Source: Sphingobacterium cellulitidis (GTDB taxonomy: Bacteria; Bacteroidota; Bacteroidia; Sphingobacteriales; Sphingobacteriaceae). Taken from it: DNA of 64,000 nucleotides. Where the stretch lies: assembly GCA_002245855.1 (NCBI GenBank), contig NOUX01000002.1, positions 496,001 to 560,000 on the forward strand, written 5' to 3'. A program made the translations under genes and the position numbers. Below are positions 17,376 through 26,563 of this stretch, in pieces. Below the pieces are notes generated by a model. It ran no database searches, was not told the DNA's origin, and worked only from the letters and a program-made list of their open reading frames with translations. Each line of letters opens with the position of its first letter. Within the stretch, counting starts at the first letter, position 1.

Positions 17376-18652
17376 TACCAAGCATATCGAATTTGAAACC
17401 TGAGGTCTGATTTATTATTTCCAATAATTTTATCGAGCCCCGAGCCGAATTCTTTCAGGTTTCTATAAGTCGTAATAGCATACCTGAACCAAATATCAAT
17501 CCCTTTAATAGGTTTTATTTTTTGATTGAGGTAAAACCGAAATCCATTTCTGAAATAAGAAGGAAATGAAAAAGAATACAGTACATCCCGTTCATAGGCA
17601 AATAATCGGGCATCATACGAATCAGCATTGAAATAAGCGAATCGTAAGTTGCCGCCCATTTTCCATGATGGTTTATTCCATATCAGGTCCTGAAAAACAA
17701 GAAAGCCATATTGTTTGGCAAACATAGACTTATGAAATTGTTTTCCTTCAACTTGATTTCCAATCTGAAGATTTCGATTTAATTTGTAGAAGAAGCTAAT
17801 TCTGGCTTGTTGTCTTGCCAGGTCGGCAATTGGATTGACCGTTTTAATATGGCTAGGATAATTTTCCTGATAAAATTTATATTGGTATCGAAGTTTCAGA
17901 TGACCTTTTTTATACCAGATATAGCTCAATTGACTTTGACCATGTACTGAATTAGAAGGACTACTGGTTCTGAACTTTAACCAAGGAAATTGAACATAAT
18001 CTAATTTATTAATCCATTCGATATTACGATTAGGATGATATGCAATACTGGCAGACCATCCAATTTCATTGGCGAGGTTTGATTGCTCCTGAAAGGATTG
18101 TCCAAAGAAACTATGATAATCTTTTCCATAATTTCGATATGCGAGCGAGGCAGAGAACTTTCTACCGAGTCCGGCGATTAAACCCTGGTTATTCGCCCAA
18201 CCCGCTCCTATTGAATATGCCGATTCACCAAATGCTAACAGATTATAAAGGTTGTATTGGTAATACAGGGAGACATTATGGAGGATATTTCCTTCGAACC
18301 TGTATCGACTATAATCGCGGTTATTCAACTTCAGGTACCTATCAAATCGAGTGGTAAGAAAGTTGAAACCAACCTTAAATTTTTCTGGTTGAAATCCCAC
18401 ATTTACACCATATACTAACTGCTGTAAGCTATGTCGGTTCTTTAATTCAGAAGGTGTCCGGTGTAATCCAGAATAATTAATACTACTGACAAAGGAGCGA
18501 TGTCCTTTTGCATTGATACTAGCGGACAAGTGATTATAAGCGAGAAAAGGAGTAAAACTCAAGTTCTTTATTCTGAGTTGAGCCGCCATTCCACGCATAT
18601 ACTTGCTTTCCATCAGACCTGTATGTGGCTTAAGCCCCAATCCATTTTGCAT
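17375..18652 (-). CDS. C-terminal half: beta-barrel-like region downstream of the TGA
   Basis: Up to 425 residues from the first ATG after the TGA, at 18652. The sequence is rich in alternating aromatic and polar residues typical of outer-membrane strands (for example FKVGFNFLTTRFDRY, GFRFYLNQKIKPIKG) and ends FQIRYAW, a terminal aromatic as in many outer-membrane barrels. It lacks a signal peptide, so on its own it could not be exported; it makes sense only as the continuation of the upstream half. Confidence 0.65.
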   Translation of the reverse strand: MQNGLGLKPHTGLMESKYMRGMAAQLRIKNLSFTPFLAYNHLSASINAKGHRSFVSSINYSGLHRTPSELKNRHSLQQLVYGVNVGFQPEKFKVGFNFLTTRFDRYLKLNNRDYSRYRFEGNILHNVSLYYQYNLYNLLAFGESAYSIGAGWANNQGLIAGLGRKFSASLAYRNYGKDYHSFFGQSFQEQSNLANEIGWSASIAYHPNRNIEWINKLDYVQFPWLKFRTSSPSNSVHGQSQLSYIWYKKGHLKLRYQYKFYQENYPSHIKTVNPIADLARQQARISFFYKLNRNLQIGNQVEGKQFHKSMFAKQYGFLVFQDLIWNKPSWKMGGNLRFAYFNADSYDARLFAYERDVLYSFSFPSYFRNGFRFYLNQKIKPIKGIDIWFRYAITTYRNLKEFGSGLDKIIGNNKSDLRFQIRYAW

Positions 18653-18676
18653 AATATGAGCTACTGAAGCACCTTT

Positions 18677-19435
18677 TCAAAAGACAGGGCCATTCCAGAG
18701 AGCAAGGCCTTGTCCAAATTGCAGTAAGTAATCTCCGAGGATAATATTTTCGAACCTCCCAATTTTACGGATGCTGATTGATCCTGAATAATGGTCAAAG
18801 CCTTGGGTTTGCTTTTCATTAAAAAAGGGTTCACCGGGGTCCTTTTTCATATTAAGCGCAAATTTGACTCTTTCAGACCAGTTCCACCTCAATCTGTTGA
18901 TCAATCTATCTGGGCTTCCTAAATATCGGGATCGTTTGGGGTCTGATATTTCATAGCCTCTAGGAACTTGTAGACCTCGACTATAGGTCAGCATCCAGGA
19001 ACCTGATGATTCTTTCATCATTTTAGGAATAGTTGATTTTGCTTCCAGAAGATCATCTTTGACCTTTATAAAGGGAAGCAATTGATCATATACTTCGGCA
19101 TTGATACCTGGTATTACTTGAAGTTCCAGGGTTGAGATAAAGGATTTGATTTTATTTCGATGGGATAGAATTTGTTGGATTTGTAATTCAGAAAGAAAGA
19201 TTAATTGTCTAAAGTCCTGCTCAGTAGCTTTATTCAAGTCCAGGGGCCTTCTTTTTAACTGAGTCAGGATTTCAGCATACTCAGAAATATTGTGGGATGA
19301 TTCAGTTTCATCGAGGATTTGGCTGGCTAGAATATCATCGATATCATGTTGAGATTGGGCGTAGAGGGTAGTTGAAAAATGGAAAGTAATAATAAGAGTT
19401 AATAGTAAAGTAATGGGGTATTTTAATAGGACCAT
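18677..19435 (-). CDS. N-terminal half: signal peptide plus ComEA-like helix-hairpin-helix domains
   Basis: 252 residues. Signal peptide at 1-26 (hydrophobic stretch ending LYAQ). Residues about 60-125 form ComEA-type helix-hairpin-helix repeats (PLDLNKATEQDF, then IPGINAEVYDQLLPF), a DNA-binding fold. Residues 140-250 begin a beta-rich region (YSRGLQVPRGYE, LGDYLLQFGQGLALW) that continues past the stop. If translation ends at the TGA the product would have the DNA-binding part but no complete barrel. Confidence 0.7.
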   Translation of the reverse strand: MVLLKYPITLLLTLIITFHFSTTLYAQSQHDIDDILASQILDETESSHNISEYAEILTQLKRRPLDLNKATEQDFRQLIFLSELQIQQILSHRNKIKSFISTLELQVIPGINAEVYDQLLPFIKVKDDLLEAKSTIPKMMKESSGSWMLTYSRGLQVPRGYEISDPKRSRYLGSPDRLINRLRWNWSERVKFALNMKKDPGEPFFNEKQTQGFDHYSGSISIRKIGRFENIILGDYLLQFGQGLALWNGPVF

Positions 19436-19571
19436 ACTACGGAGCGAATTATTGATTGCGTATGGAAATAAATATCGGATAAGACTATTACCTTAAGGTC
19501 AAAGGATCTTTAAACAAATTGAAAGGGTACGAGCCTGTAAAAGAATTTTAGGTAAAGGTTGAATAGGAAAT

Positions 19572-19599
19572 AAAAAAAAGCTGCCAAATGGCAGCTTTT
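19572..19599 (-). terminator. gyrB terminator
   Basis: Hairpin aaaagctgcc / ggcagctttt with loop aaat, 25 bases after the gyrB stop; the A-run on the plus strand gives the U-tract on the minus strand. Confidence 0.85.
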
Positions 19600-19623
19600 C
19601 AATATGTTAATTTCTAAAAAGAA

Positions 19624-21591
<1,968 letters not shown>

Positions 21592-21615
21592 TTAAAATTA
21601 CTGTTGATTAACTTT

Positions 21616-21647
21616 CAAAAATACGAAAAATTCCCCTAATTATCAAA
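21616..21647 (-). promoter_or_regulatory. gyrB promoter (Bacteroidota type)
   Basis: Read on the minus strand: TTTG (21647-21644), 20 bases, TATTTTTG (21623-21616), which matches TTTG-N19/20-TAnnTTTG. It predicts a start of transcription near 21610 and a leader of about 30 bases. Confidence 0.7.
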
Positions 21648-21744
21648 TAAAAAAGGCAACGTGAACGAGCAAAATTAACATTATTTAGGGATTTAAAATG
21701 GATAGGAAATGGAGTTGATTTTAGAATAATTGAAAATTTTATAT

Positions 21745-21752
21745 TAGGTTTG
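21745..21752 (+). promoter_or_regulatory. -7 element upstream of ompH-like gene
   Basis: TAGGTTTG matches TAnnTTTG; it sits 31 bases before the ATG. No good -33 element is seen at the right distance, so support is partial. Confidence 0.5.
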
Positions 21753-21783
21753 TCCTTAAGAAAATCGAAATATAAAACAGAGA

Positions 21784-22395
21784 ATGAATAAACTATTAAA
21801 AATCACCTTAGGTTTAGTTGCTACAGCAGCCATCGTATCTTGTAATCAACAAGCGAGTAACCAACCTGAAAAAACGAGTGCAGCTCCTACCACTACGGTA
21901 ACAGCAGCTGATCCTATTGACAAAATTGCCTATGTAAATTCAGATACTTTATCTGAGAAATACCAATATTTTAAAGATGTTCGCACGAAATTAGAGGCGA
22001 AAGTAAAGAAAGCACAGAGCGATCTACAAGCAAAAGGACAAGCTTATCAACGTGAATTAGCAGAATACCAACAAAAAGCGGCATCGATGAGTGCATCTGA
22101 GCGTCAAGCTACAGAGGAGCGTTTGGTTAGACATCAAAATGACTTAGGCCGTATGGATCAAAATGCTTCTTCATCAATTGCACAAGAGGAGCAAACAGAA
22201 TTCACGAAGGTTTATACAACGATCACAGATCATTTGAAAAAGCATTCCGAAGAGAAAGGATATAAATTAGTTCTTACCTATTCAAAGACTAATCCAGCTG
22301 TTTTATATGCAGATCCTAAAATGGACATCACTAATGAAGTATTAGGAGCTTTAAACAAAGAATATAGTGACAAAAACGCTGCTGCTAAAAAGTAA
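21784..22395 (+). CDS. OmpH/Skp-like periplasmic lipoprotein
   Basis: 203 residues. The N-terminus is a lipoprotein signal with the lipobox IVSC (Cys 20), then a Thr/Ala/Pro-rich linker (about 21-45), then the Skp/OmpH core beginning KIAYVNSDTLSEKYQYFKD and a long charged coiled coil at about 65-130 (KLEAKVKKAQSDLQAKGQAY), closing with VLTYSKTNPAVLYADPKMDIT. Skp-like proteins bind unfolded outer-membrane proteins in the periplasm; here the lipid anchor would tether it to a membrane. It has its own -7 element and terminator, so it appears monocistronic. Confidence 0.9.
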   Translation: MNKLLKITLGLVATAAIVSCNQQASNQPEKTSAAPTTTVTAADPIDKIAYVNSDTLSEKYQYFKDVRTKLEAKVKKAQSDLQAKGQAYQRELAEYQQKAASMSASERQATEERLVRHQNDLGRMDQNASSSIAQEEQTEFTKVYTTITDHLKKHSEEKGYKLVLTYSKTNPAVLYADPKMDITNEVLGALNKEYSDKNAAAKK

Positions 22396-22415
22396 GCAGA
22401 ACGGAAACACATAAG

Positions 22416-22445
22416 AAAAGCCTCGATTCGTCGAGGCTTTTTTTA
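22416..22445 (+). terminator. Terminator with TTCG loop
   Basis: aaaagcctcga / tcgaggctttt around the tetraloop ttcg, followed by a T-run. It ends the ompH-like transcript. Confidence 0.9.
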
Positions 22446-22477
22446 TGTCCAAAGATTGCCTTGGCTACCAAATCAAA

Positions 22478-22508
22478 TTTGTAATTTGCTATAAACTCTG
22501 TAAATTTC
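22478..22508 (+). promoter_or_regulatory. corA promoter
   Basis: TTTG at 22478-22481, 19 bases, TAAATTTC at 22501-22508 (seven of eight positions of TAnnTTTG-like consensus counted with the free Ns). It predicts a start of transcription near 22515, which excludes the upstream start codon at 22445 for corA. Confidence 0.6.
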
Positions 22509-22525
22509 ATCTTAAATCGATATAC

Positions 22526-23431
22526 ATGGTACGACATATTCTCAGTAAGGAAGAAAACGGTTATGATTGGTACGAGATCCTAGATCCTACATTAGAGGAT
22601 TTTACGGAGCTGAAGGCAAAATACAATTTGAATGATGCGTCGATAAAAGACTGTTTAGAAATTGGCCATTTACCTAAGATTGAGGAATTTGAAAATTATC
22701 ATTTTTTAATTTTACGTTCCATTGCGGAATCCTTTCCTGAGAATTCAGATACCCTAGCAGATATCACCTTACGCATTTCCGTTTTTTATGATGAGGATTT
22801 TATTATCACTGTGCATAGAAATGAGATCAAGCTTCTGAACGAGTTGATTGAACTGGATAAGAGCAATAAGAAACTAAAATCCAGCAAGAGCTTGGTTAAC
22901 AGCTTGGTTTCGCAATCCTTAAAAACATTTGAGAATTTGGTCATCAATGATCTTGCAGAGAAACTCGATGATTATGAAGAGATCGTGTTTTTACATCGTA
23001 AAAGGAAGCCATTTTTAATGAAGCTGTATTATTTAAAAAGACAGGTAGATTTAATCAAAATTATCCTGACCTTATATAAAGATATAGTGGATTACTTCCA
23101 TATGCCTGAATATCAAAATATTTACACACAAGATTTGCGGGATATCTACTCCAGGACAAATACTTTGTTCAGGAACATCGGGGAAAACACGGCCCAGTTA
23201 CTTTCGGTTTACTTTAATATTGAGTCCAATCATACCAATGAGATCATGCGTATTCTAACGATTATCTCGGTATTTTTCATGCCATTAACTTTTATAGTTG
23301 GAGTTTATGGAATGAACTTCAAATATATGCCAGAATTGGAATGGCTACATGGCTATCCAGCTGTTTGGATCTTGATGTTGTCAGTTTCCGTGATGATCTA
23401 CATCTGGTTCAAAAGAAAGAGATGGTTATAG
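22526..23431 (+). CDS. corA: CorA-family divalent metal ion transporter
   Basis: 301-residue CorA-type Mg2+/Co2+ channel of the inner membrane. A large cytoplasmic domain (1-235) is followed by two membrane helices at the C-terminus with the diagnostic YGMNF motif after the first helix (near residue 272) and a positively charged end (FKRKRWL). I chose the ATG at 22526 (VRHILSKEENGYDW) because the longer reading frame from 22445 starts inside the terminator and would place its N-terminus upstream of the predicted transcription start. It converges with tsaB; the two stop codons lie side by side. Confidence 0.92.
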   Translation: MVRHILSKEENGYDWYEILDPTLEDFTELKAKYNLNDASIKDCLEIGHLPKIEEFENYHFLILRSIAESFPENSDTLADITLRISVFYDEDFIITVHRNEIKLLNELIELDKSNKKLKSSKSLVNSLVSQSLKTFENLVINDLAEKLDDYEEIVFLHRKRKPFLMKLYYLKRQVDLIKIILTLYKDIVDYFHMPEYQNIYTQDLRDIYSRTNTLFRNIGENTAQLLSVYFNIESNHTNEIMRILTIISVFFMPLTFIVGVYGMNFKYMPELEWLHGYPAVWILMLSVSVMIYIWFKRKRWL

Positions 23432-24136
23432 TAAAGGGGATTTTTTAGGGGTTGTAGCGACAAAATCTTTTAAGTAGAACGGTTCGAAGTAGGCTACATC
23501 TTCAAATTGCTGATTCTGGAATTTTTCGAATGATTTTTGATCTTGGAAGGAAGCGATAGAATCAAAATTCGGAACCACTTGAATCTGGGGATTATTTTCA
23601 AAAGTAGGAATAAACTTATCAGCACCAGATCCAAATAAAATCAAATCATAGCCTTGATCCAGATAATGGTCGAAAGTATTTTCATCTACAATCAGGGCTT
23701 CAGTTTCCTTCATCCAGGAACCATCAGCATTAAAAACTGCGGTATAGACCTCTCTCCTTCTGGCATCGATCATAGGCAACAGCAGAGTTTTGCTATTCAG
23801 GTCCTGATATTTCGCTATAAACCCGCTGCACAAAGCTTCTAAGGTATTATTAGCGATTAAAGGGATATCCAATGCGTAGCAGAGTCCTTTTGCGGTAGAT
23901 ACGCCAATCCTAAGTCCTGTATAAGATCCAGGCCCCATACTTACTGCTACTGCAGCCAATTGGTTCAGGGAAACCTTCGTTTTTTCCATTAATTCCTGAA
24001 TGAAAACTGTCAGCTTTGTGGCGTGAAGATTAGGTTCATTACCAAAAACTGCGCATATCTGTTTTCCGTGGTTCGACAAGGATACGGAGCAAAGATTTGT
24101 TGCTGTTTCAATAGCGAGGATATAGGAATTTGACAT
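23426..24136 (-). CDS. tsaB: tRNA t6A synthesis complex subunit TsaB
   Basis: 236-residue actin-like-fold protein that pairs with TsaD to make N6-threonylcarbamoyladenosine at position 37 of ANN-decoding tRNAs. The N-terminus ILAIETATNLCSVSL and the motif SMGPGSYTGLRIGVSTAKGL are typical of TsaB; it lacks the metal-binding His pair of TsaD. It begins 5 bases after the yidD stop in the same direction, so it probably belongs to the rpmH-rnpA-yidD transcript. The partner tsaD is in this window at 51545-52546. Confidence 0.94.
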   Translation of the reverse strand: MSNSYILAIETATNLCSVSLSNHGKQICAVFGNEPNLHATKLTVFIQELMEKTKVSLNQLAAVAVSMGPGSYTGLRIGVSTAKGLCYALDIPLIANNTLEALCSGFIAKYQDLNSKTLLLPMIDARRREVYTAVFNADGSWMKETEALIVDENTFDHYLDQGYDLILFGSGADKFIPTFENNPQIQVVPNFDSIASFQDQKSFEKFQNQQFEDVAYFEPFYLKDFVATTPKKSPLL

Positions 24137-24141
24137 AAGGA

Positions 24142-24396
24142 TTAAGGTACAGGATCATGTCCATGTCCCCCCCAAGGGTTACAGCGGACGATACGTTTAA
24201 TAGTTAACCAGCCACCTTTGAAGGGGCCGTGTTTTAGGATAGCTTCTTTACCGTATTGGGAGCAAGTTGGGGAATATCGGCAACTAGCGCCTAAAAGTGG
24301 GGATAGAAAAAGTTGGTAAATCTTGATAATAAGGAGGAAAAGCCACTTTAGAGGCAGCTTAATTACTTTTTCCCAGATCAGATTTAGATATTTCAT
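24142..24396 (-). CDS. yidD: Membrane protein insertion efficiency factor YidD
   Basis: 84 residues, the usual size. An N-terminal amphipathic/hydrophobic helix ([19 protein letters not shown]) is followed by the family motif [14 protein letters not shown] and a C-terminal [13 protein letters not shown]. YidD assists YidC-dependent membrane insertion. Its start lies inside the end of rnpA (38-base overlap), the conserved arrangement in bacteria; yidC itself is not next to it here. Confidence 0.95.
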   Translation of the reverse strand: MKYLNLIWEKVIKLPLKWLFLLIIKIYQLFLSPLLGASCRYSPTCSQYGKEAILKHGPFKGGWLTIKRIVRCNPWGGHGHDPVP

Positions 24397-24772
24397 TTTC
24401 CAGTTTTGCGATTACCAGCTTCAGTTTATTTTTCAAAGTTTCATAGGGCAATTTATCATTGCTTACATACTGAATAGCCAGGAACAAATTTACAGAATGC
24501 TCTTGTAAAAAGGAATAGAGTTGAGGTTTCTCGAGTCTATAACATTCGCGCATCAGTCTTTTCAGGGCATTCCTATCGACGGCTTTTTTGAATCGTTTTT
24601 TAGGGACGGATGTAATGACTTGTGCGGGGAAATTTTGTTCAGGGTTTGCGGGTTTTATGAGGCAAACTATTCGAAAAGGATATACAACAAAAGAAGAACC
24701 ATTATGGAAAAGATCGTCAATAGATCTTTTGCTACATAATCGTTCTTCTTTTTTAAATGTATATTTTTTCAT
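24359..24772 (-). CDS. rnpA: Ribonuclease P protein component
   Basis: About 137 residues, protein subunit of RNase P, which matures the 5' ends of tRNAs with the rnpB RNA (not in this window). N-terminus [21 protein letters not shown] and the RNA-binding motif [15 protein letters not shown] (RNR-type) are diagnostic. I prefer the second Met (24772) as start; the frame is open four codons further to 24784. It lies 60 bases after rpmH in the same direction. Confidence 0.94.
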   Translation of the reverse strand: MKKYTFKKEERLCSKRSIDDLFHNGSSFVVYPFRIVCLIKPANPEQNFPAQVITSVPKKRFKKAVDRNALKRLMRECYRLEKPQLYSFLQEHSVNLFLAIQYVSNDKLPYETLKNKLKLVIAKLENEISKSDLGKSN

Positions 24773-24832
24773 CACGATGACCATAAAGCCGGCTAAAACA
24801 GCGCGGTCCCTATATCACCGGCGAGAGTAAAA

Positions 24833-24991
24833 TTAACCTTTGTGACGGCTTTCGTCAGAAACTGAAAGGCGTTTTCTTCCTTTTGCTCTACGAGCAGCAA
24901 GTACTCTTCTACCATTTGCAGAGCTCATACGCTCTCTGAATCCGTGTTTATTTCTTCTTTTTCTTTGCGAAGGTTGAAATGTTCTCTTCAT
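24833..24991 (-). CDS. rpmH: 50S ribosomal protein L34
   Basis: 52-residue gene read directly from the minus strand: starts [20 protein letters not shown], continues with the L34 core [20 protein letters not shown], and ends SDESRHKG. Strongly basic, as expected for a large-subunit protein. It is the first gene of rpmH-rnpA-yidD-tsaB. Confidence 0.97.
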   Translation of the reverse strand: MKRTFQPSQRKRRNKHGFRERMSSANGRRVLAARRAKGRKRLSVSDESRHKG

Positions 24992-25048
24992 GACGCTATT
25001 ATGCTTGTTTTTATACTTTTTACCAAATTATCCCTCAAAAGAGGAATG

Positions 25049-25079
25049 CAAAAATAAAGTTTATTTCACAATTCCGCAA
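25049..25079 (-). promoter_or_regulatory. rpmH promoter
   Basis: On the minus strand TTG (25079-25077), 20 bases, TATTTTTG (25056-25049), close to the Bacteroidota consensus. Predicted leader of about 50 bases before the rpmH ATG. Confidence 0.6.
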
Positions 25080-25100
25080 CACTCTGAATCTAATAAATAA

Positions 25101-25144
25101 AAAAAAGCAAATTATTTGGGCTAATAACCCTCATAATTTGCTTT
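25101..25144 (-). terminator. mscL terminator
   Basis: Arms aaagcaaattat (25104-25115) and ataatttgcttt (25133-25144) with an inner ggg/ccc; the A-run at 25099-25106 supplies the U-tract on the minus strand. 18 bases after the mscL stop. Confidence 0.8.
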
Positions 25145-25162
25145 GGAGCGAGAATTTGCTAC

Positions 25163-25570
25163 TTATTTATTTTTTAAGATATCGCGAATTTCTGTAAGAA
25201 GTGTTTCTTCTTTAGTTGGAGCAGGAGCTGCTTCAGGTTCTTTAGGTTCTTCTCTTTTCAAGGAGTTAATGCCTTTAATGACCAAGAAAATACAGAAGGC
25301 GATAATTAAGAATTGAATTAGGACATTGATGAAATTACCATAAGTTACGGCTACTTCGGCTACTCCTGCAGCTTCATTACCTTCTTTAATGATATATTTC
25401 ATGCTAGAAAAATCGACACCACCGGTAATAAATCCAATTGGCGGCATAATGATATCATCTACTAAGGAAGTAACGATTTTTCCGAAAGCACCACCAATAA
25501 CCACACCGACAGCAAGGTCAATAACGCTTCCGCGCATAGCGAATTCTTTAAATTCTTTTAAAAATCCCAT
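25163..25570 (-). CDS. mscL: Large-conductance mechanosensitive channel
   Basis: 135 residues. The N-terminus [34 protein letters not shown] stretch (N-terminal helix plus TM1) and TM2 ([20 protein letters not shown], near residues 80-100) match MscL, a pentameric inner-membrane valve that opens under hypo-osmotic stress. The C-terminal tail is Glu/Pro/Ala-rich with a short cytoplasmic helix ([12 protein letters not shown]), as usual. Single-gene unit. Confidence 0.96.
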   Translation of the reverse strand: MGFLKEFKEFAMRGSVIDLAVGVVIGGAFGKIVTSLVDDIIMPPIGFITGGVDFSSMKYIIKEGNEAAGVAEVAVTYGNFINVLIQFLIIAFCIFLVIKGINSLKREEPKEPEAAPAPTKEETLLTEIRDILKNK

Positions 25571-25752
25571 AAGTTTAAATTGTCTAAAAAGTGAATATAA
25601 TGTATTTAAATAGTTTTAACTTGTAAATAGTTGAGCATGTGATAATCTTACAAAAAAAGCTGTTTACAATCAGAAACTAAAATTAATTTCAAAATAAATG
25701 AGTAATTTTATTGAGTGCTCGATTTAAAAGTTTAAAATAATTTTAAAATTAA

Positions 25753-25780
25753 TTGAATACATTTAAAATTATTATATTTG
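25753..25780 (+). promoter_or_regulatory. Promoter of the response-regulator gene
   Basis: TTG at 25753-25755 and a perfect -7 element TATATTTG at 25773-25780; spacer 17 bases, slightly short. Predicted start of transcription near 25787, leader about 93 bases. Confidence 0.6.
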
Positions 25781-25805
25781 AGGAAACAAATTAACTACTA
25801 AATAC

Positions 25806-25838
25806 AATTTTTCAAACCAATCCTAAAGTTGAAAAATT
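25806..25838 (+). promoter_or_regulatory. 10-bp inverted repeat in the 5' leader
   Basis: aatttttcaa (25806-25815) and ttgaaaaatt (25829-25838) are perfectly complementary with a 13-base loop, inside the predicted untranslated leader. A second, shorter pair (acaaat 25842 / atttgt 25862) follows. It could be an RNA hairpin or the operator of a dimeric regulator. Confidence 0.5.
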
Positions 25839-25879
25839 CGTACAAATGGTGAATCTAGGTAATTTGTGTAAAAATCTTT

Positions 25880-26524
25880 ATGAAAAAAATATTAATAGCC
25901 GACGACCATATCATTGTGCGCTTGGGTGTTTCTACCGCGATTAAGGAAACTTTAAAAACGGTTGAAATTGTTCATGCTCAAACATATGATGAGGTATTTG
26001 TACAATTAAAAACGACTAGCTTCGACTTACTTCTACTAGACATTAATATGCCGGGTGGAAATAATATTAAAGTAATTAAAGAGTTGTTGGATATTCAGCC
26101 TGATTTAAAGATTCTAGTATTCTCATCCTACGATGAGACCTTATATGCTCTTCGTTATATTGAAGCTGGAGCAGCGGGGTATGTGAATAAGACCACAAGC
26201 ATGACTGAGTTCACAAATGCCATTAACAGCATTTTCGAACGCGGTCGTTATATGTCTGAAGCAATCAAGGATCTGTATGTTCAGAAGTTGACTACCAGCA
26301 AATCAAAGGTTGACAGTTTAAACCCACTATATAAGCTATCGAATCGTGAAATGGATGTTGCAAGACACCTTATTGAAGGATTAGGAATTATTGAGGTTTC
26401 AAACAGGTTGAATCTGAGCTCATCAACTGTAAGTACGTACAAGAGTAGAATTTTCGAAAAACTGGGTGTACACAACATTCCAGATTTAATATCGCTATTC
26501 AAGATGAATGCAGATAAGGAATAA
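25880..26524 (+). CDS. NarL/FixJ-family response regulator (orphan)
   Basis: 214 residues. Receiver domain 1-120 with the acidic pair D8/D9, phosphoacceptor Asp 54 (LLLDINMPGG), Ser/Thr switch (VFSSYD) and Lys 104. LuxR-type helix-turn-helix at about 150-210 (LSNREMDVARHLIEG, then SSSTVSTYKSRIFEKLGV). It should bind DNA as a dimer when phosphorylated. No histidine kinase is adjacent, so the partner is encoded elsewhere or is a hybrid kinase. Neighbouring genes are unrelated and the gene has its own promoter, structured leader and terminator. Targets are unknown. Confidence 0.92.
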   Translation: MKKILIADDHIIVRLGVSTAIKETLKTVEIVHAQTYDEVFVQLKTTSFDLLLLDINMPGGNNIKVIKELLDIQPDLKILVFSSYDETLYALRYIEAGAAGYVNKTTSMTEFTNAINSIFERGRYMSEAIKDLYVQKLTTSKSKVDSLNPLYKLSNREMDVARHLIEGLGIIEVSNRLNLSSSTVSTYKSRIFEKLGVHNIPDLISLFKMNADKE

Positions 26525-26549
26525 CCAAATGGCTATTCCTTATTTTTTT
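26516..26549 (+). terminator. Terminator overlapping the stop codon
   Basis: aaggaata (26516-26523) pairs with tattcctt (26534-26541), with a further acc/ggc extension and loop aaat, followed by a T-run. The left arm includes the stop codon of the response regulator. Confidence 0.75.
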
Positions 26550-26563
26550 ATCCTTTCCTATGG

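Larger units (their letters stand above)
17375..19435 (-). pseudogene. Helix-hairpin-helix / outer-membrane barrel protein interrupted by an in-frame TGA
   Basis: One reading frame of 687 codons that is intact except for a TGA at 18677-18679. Around it the translation reads GLALWNGPVF-stop-KGASVAHIMQNG; in homologues this place is a conserved G-x-x-F-G-K-G stretch, so a single GGA to TGA change explains it. There is no frameshift: both halves are in the same frame. Codon use and sequence on both sides look under selection, so the lesion is recent, a sequencing error, or read through. The gene directly precedes comEC (TAATG overlap), suggesting a link with DNA uptake, inferred only from the ComEA-like domain and this position. 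Confidence 0.85.
25571..25879. other. 309-base divergent intergenic region (mscL / response regulator)
   Basis: Very AT-rich and without a convincing gene. It holds the promoter and a structured leader of the response regulator (listed separately). I found no clear mscL promoter in it. Confidence 0.6.

Noticed and set aside
22445..22525. Longer corA N-terminus starting at 22445
   Set aside because: It would begin inside the terminator of the upstream gene and upstream of the predicted corA promoter; the family start fits 22526.
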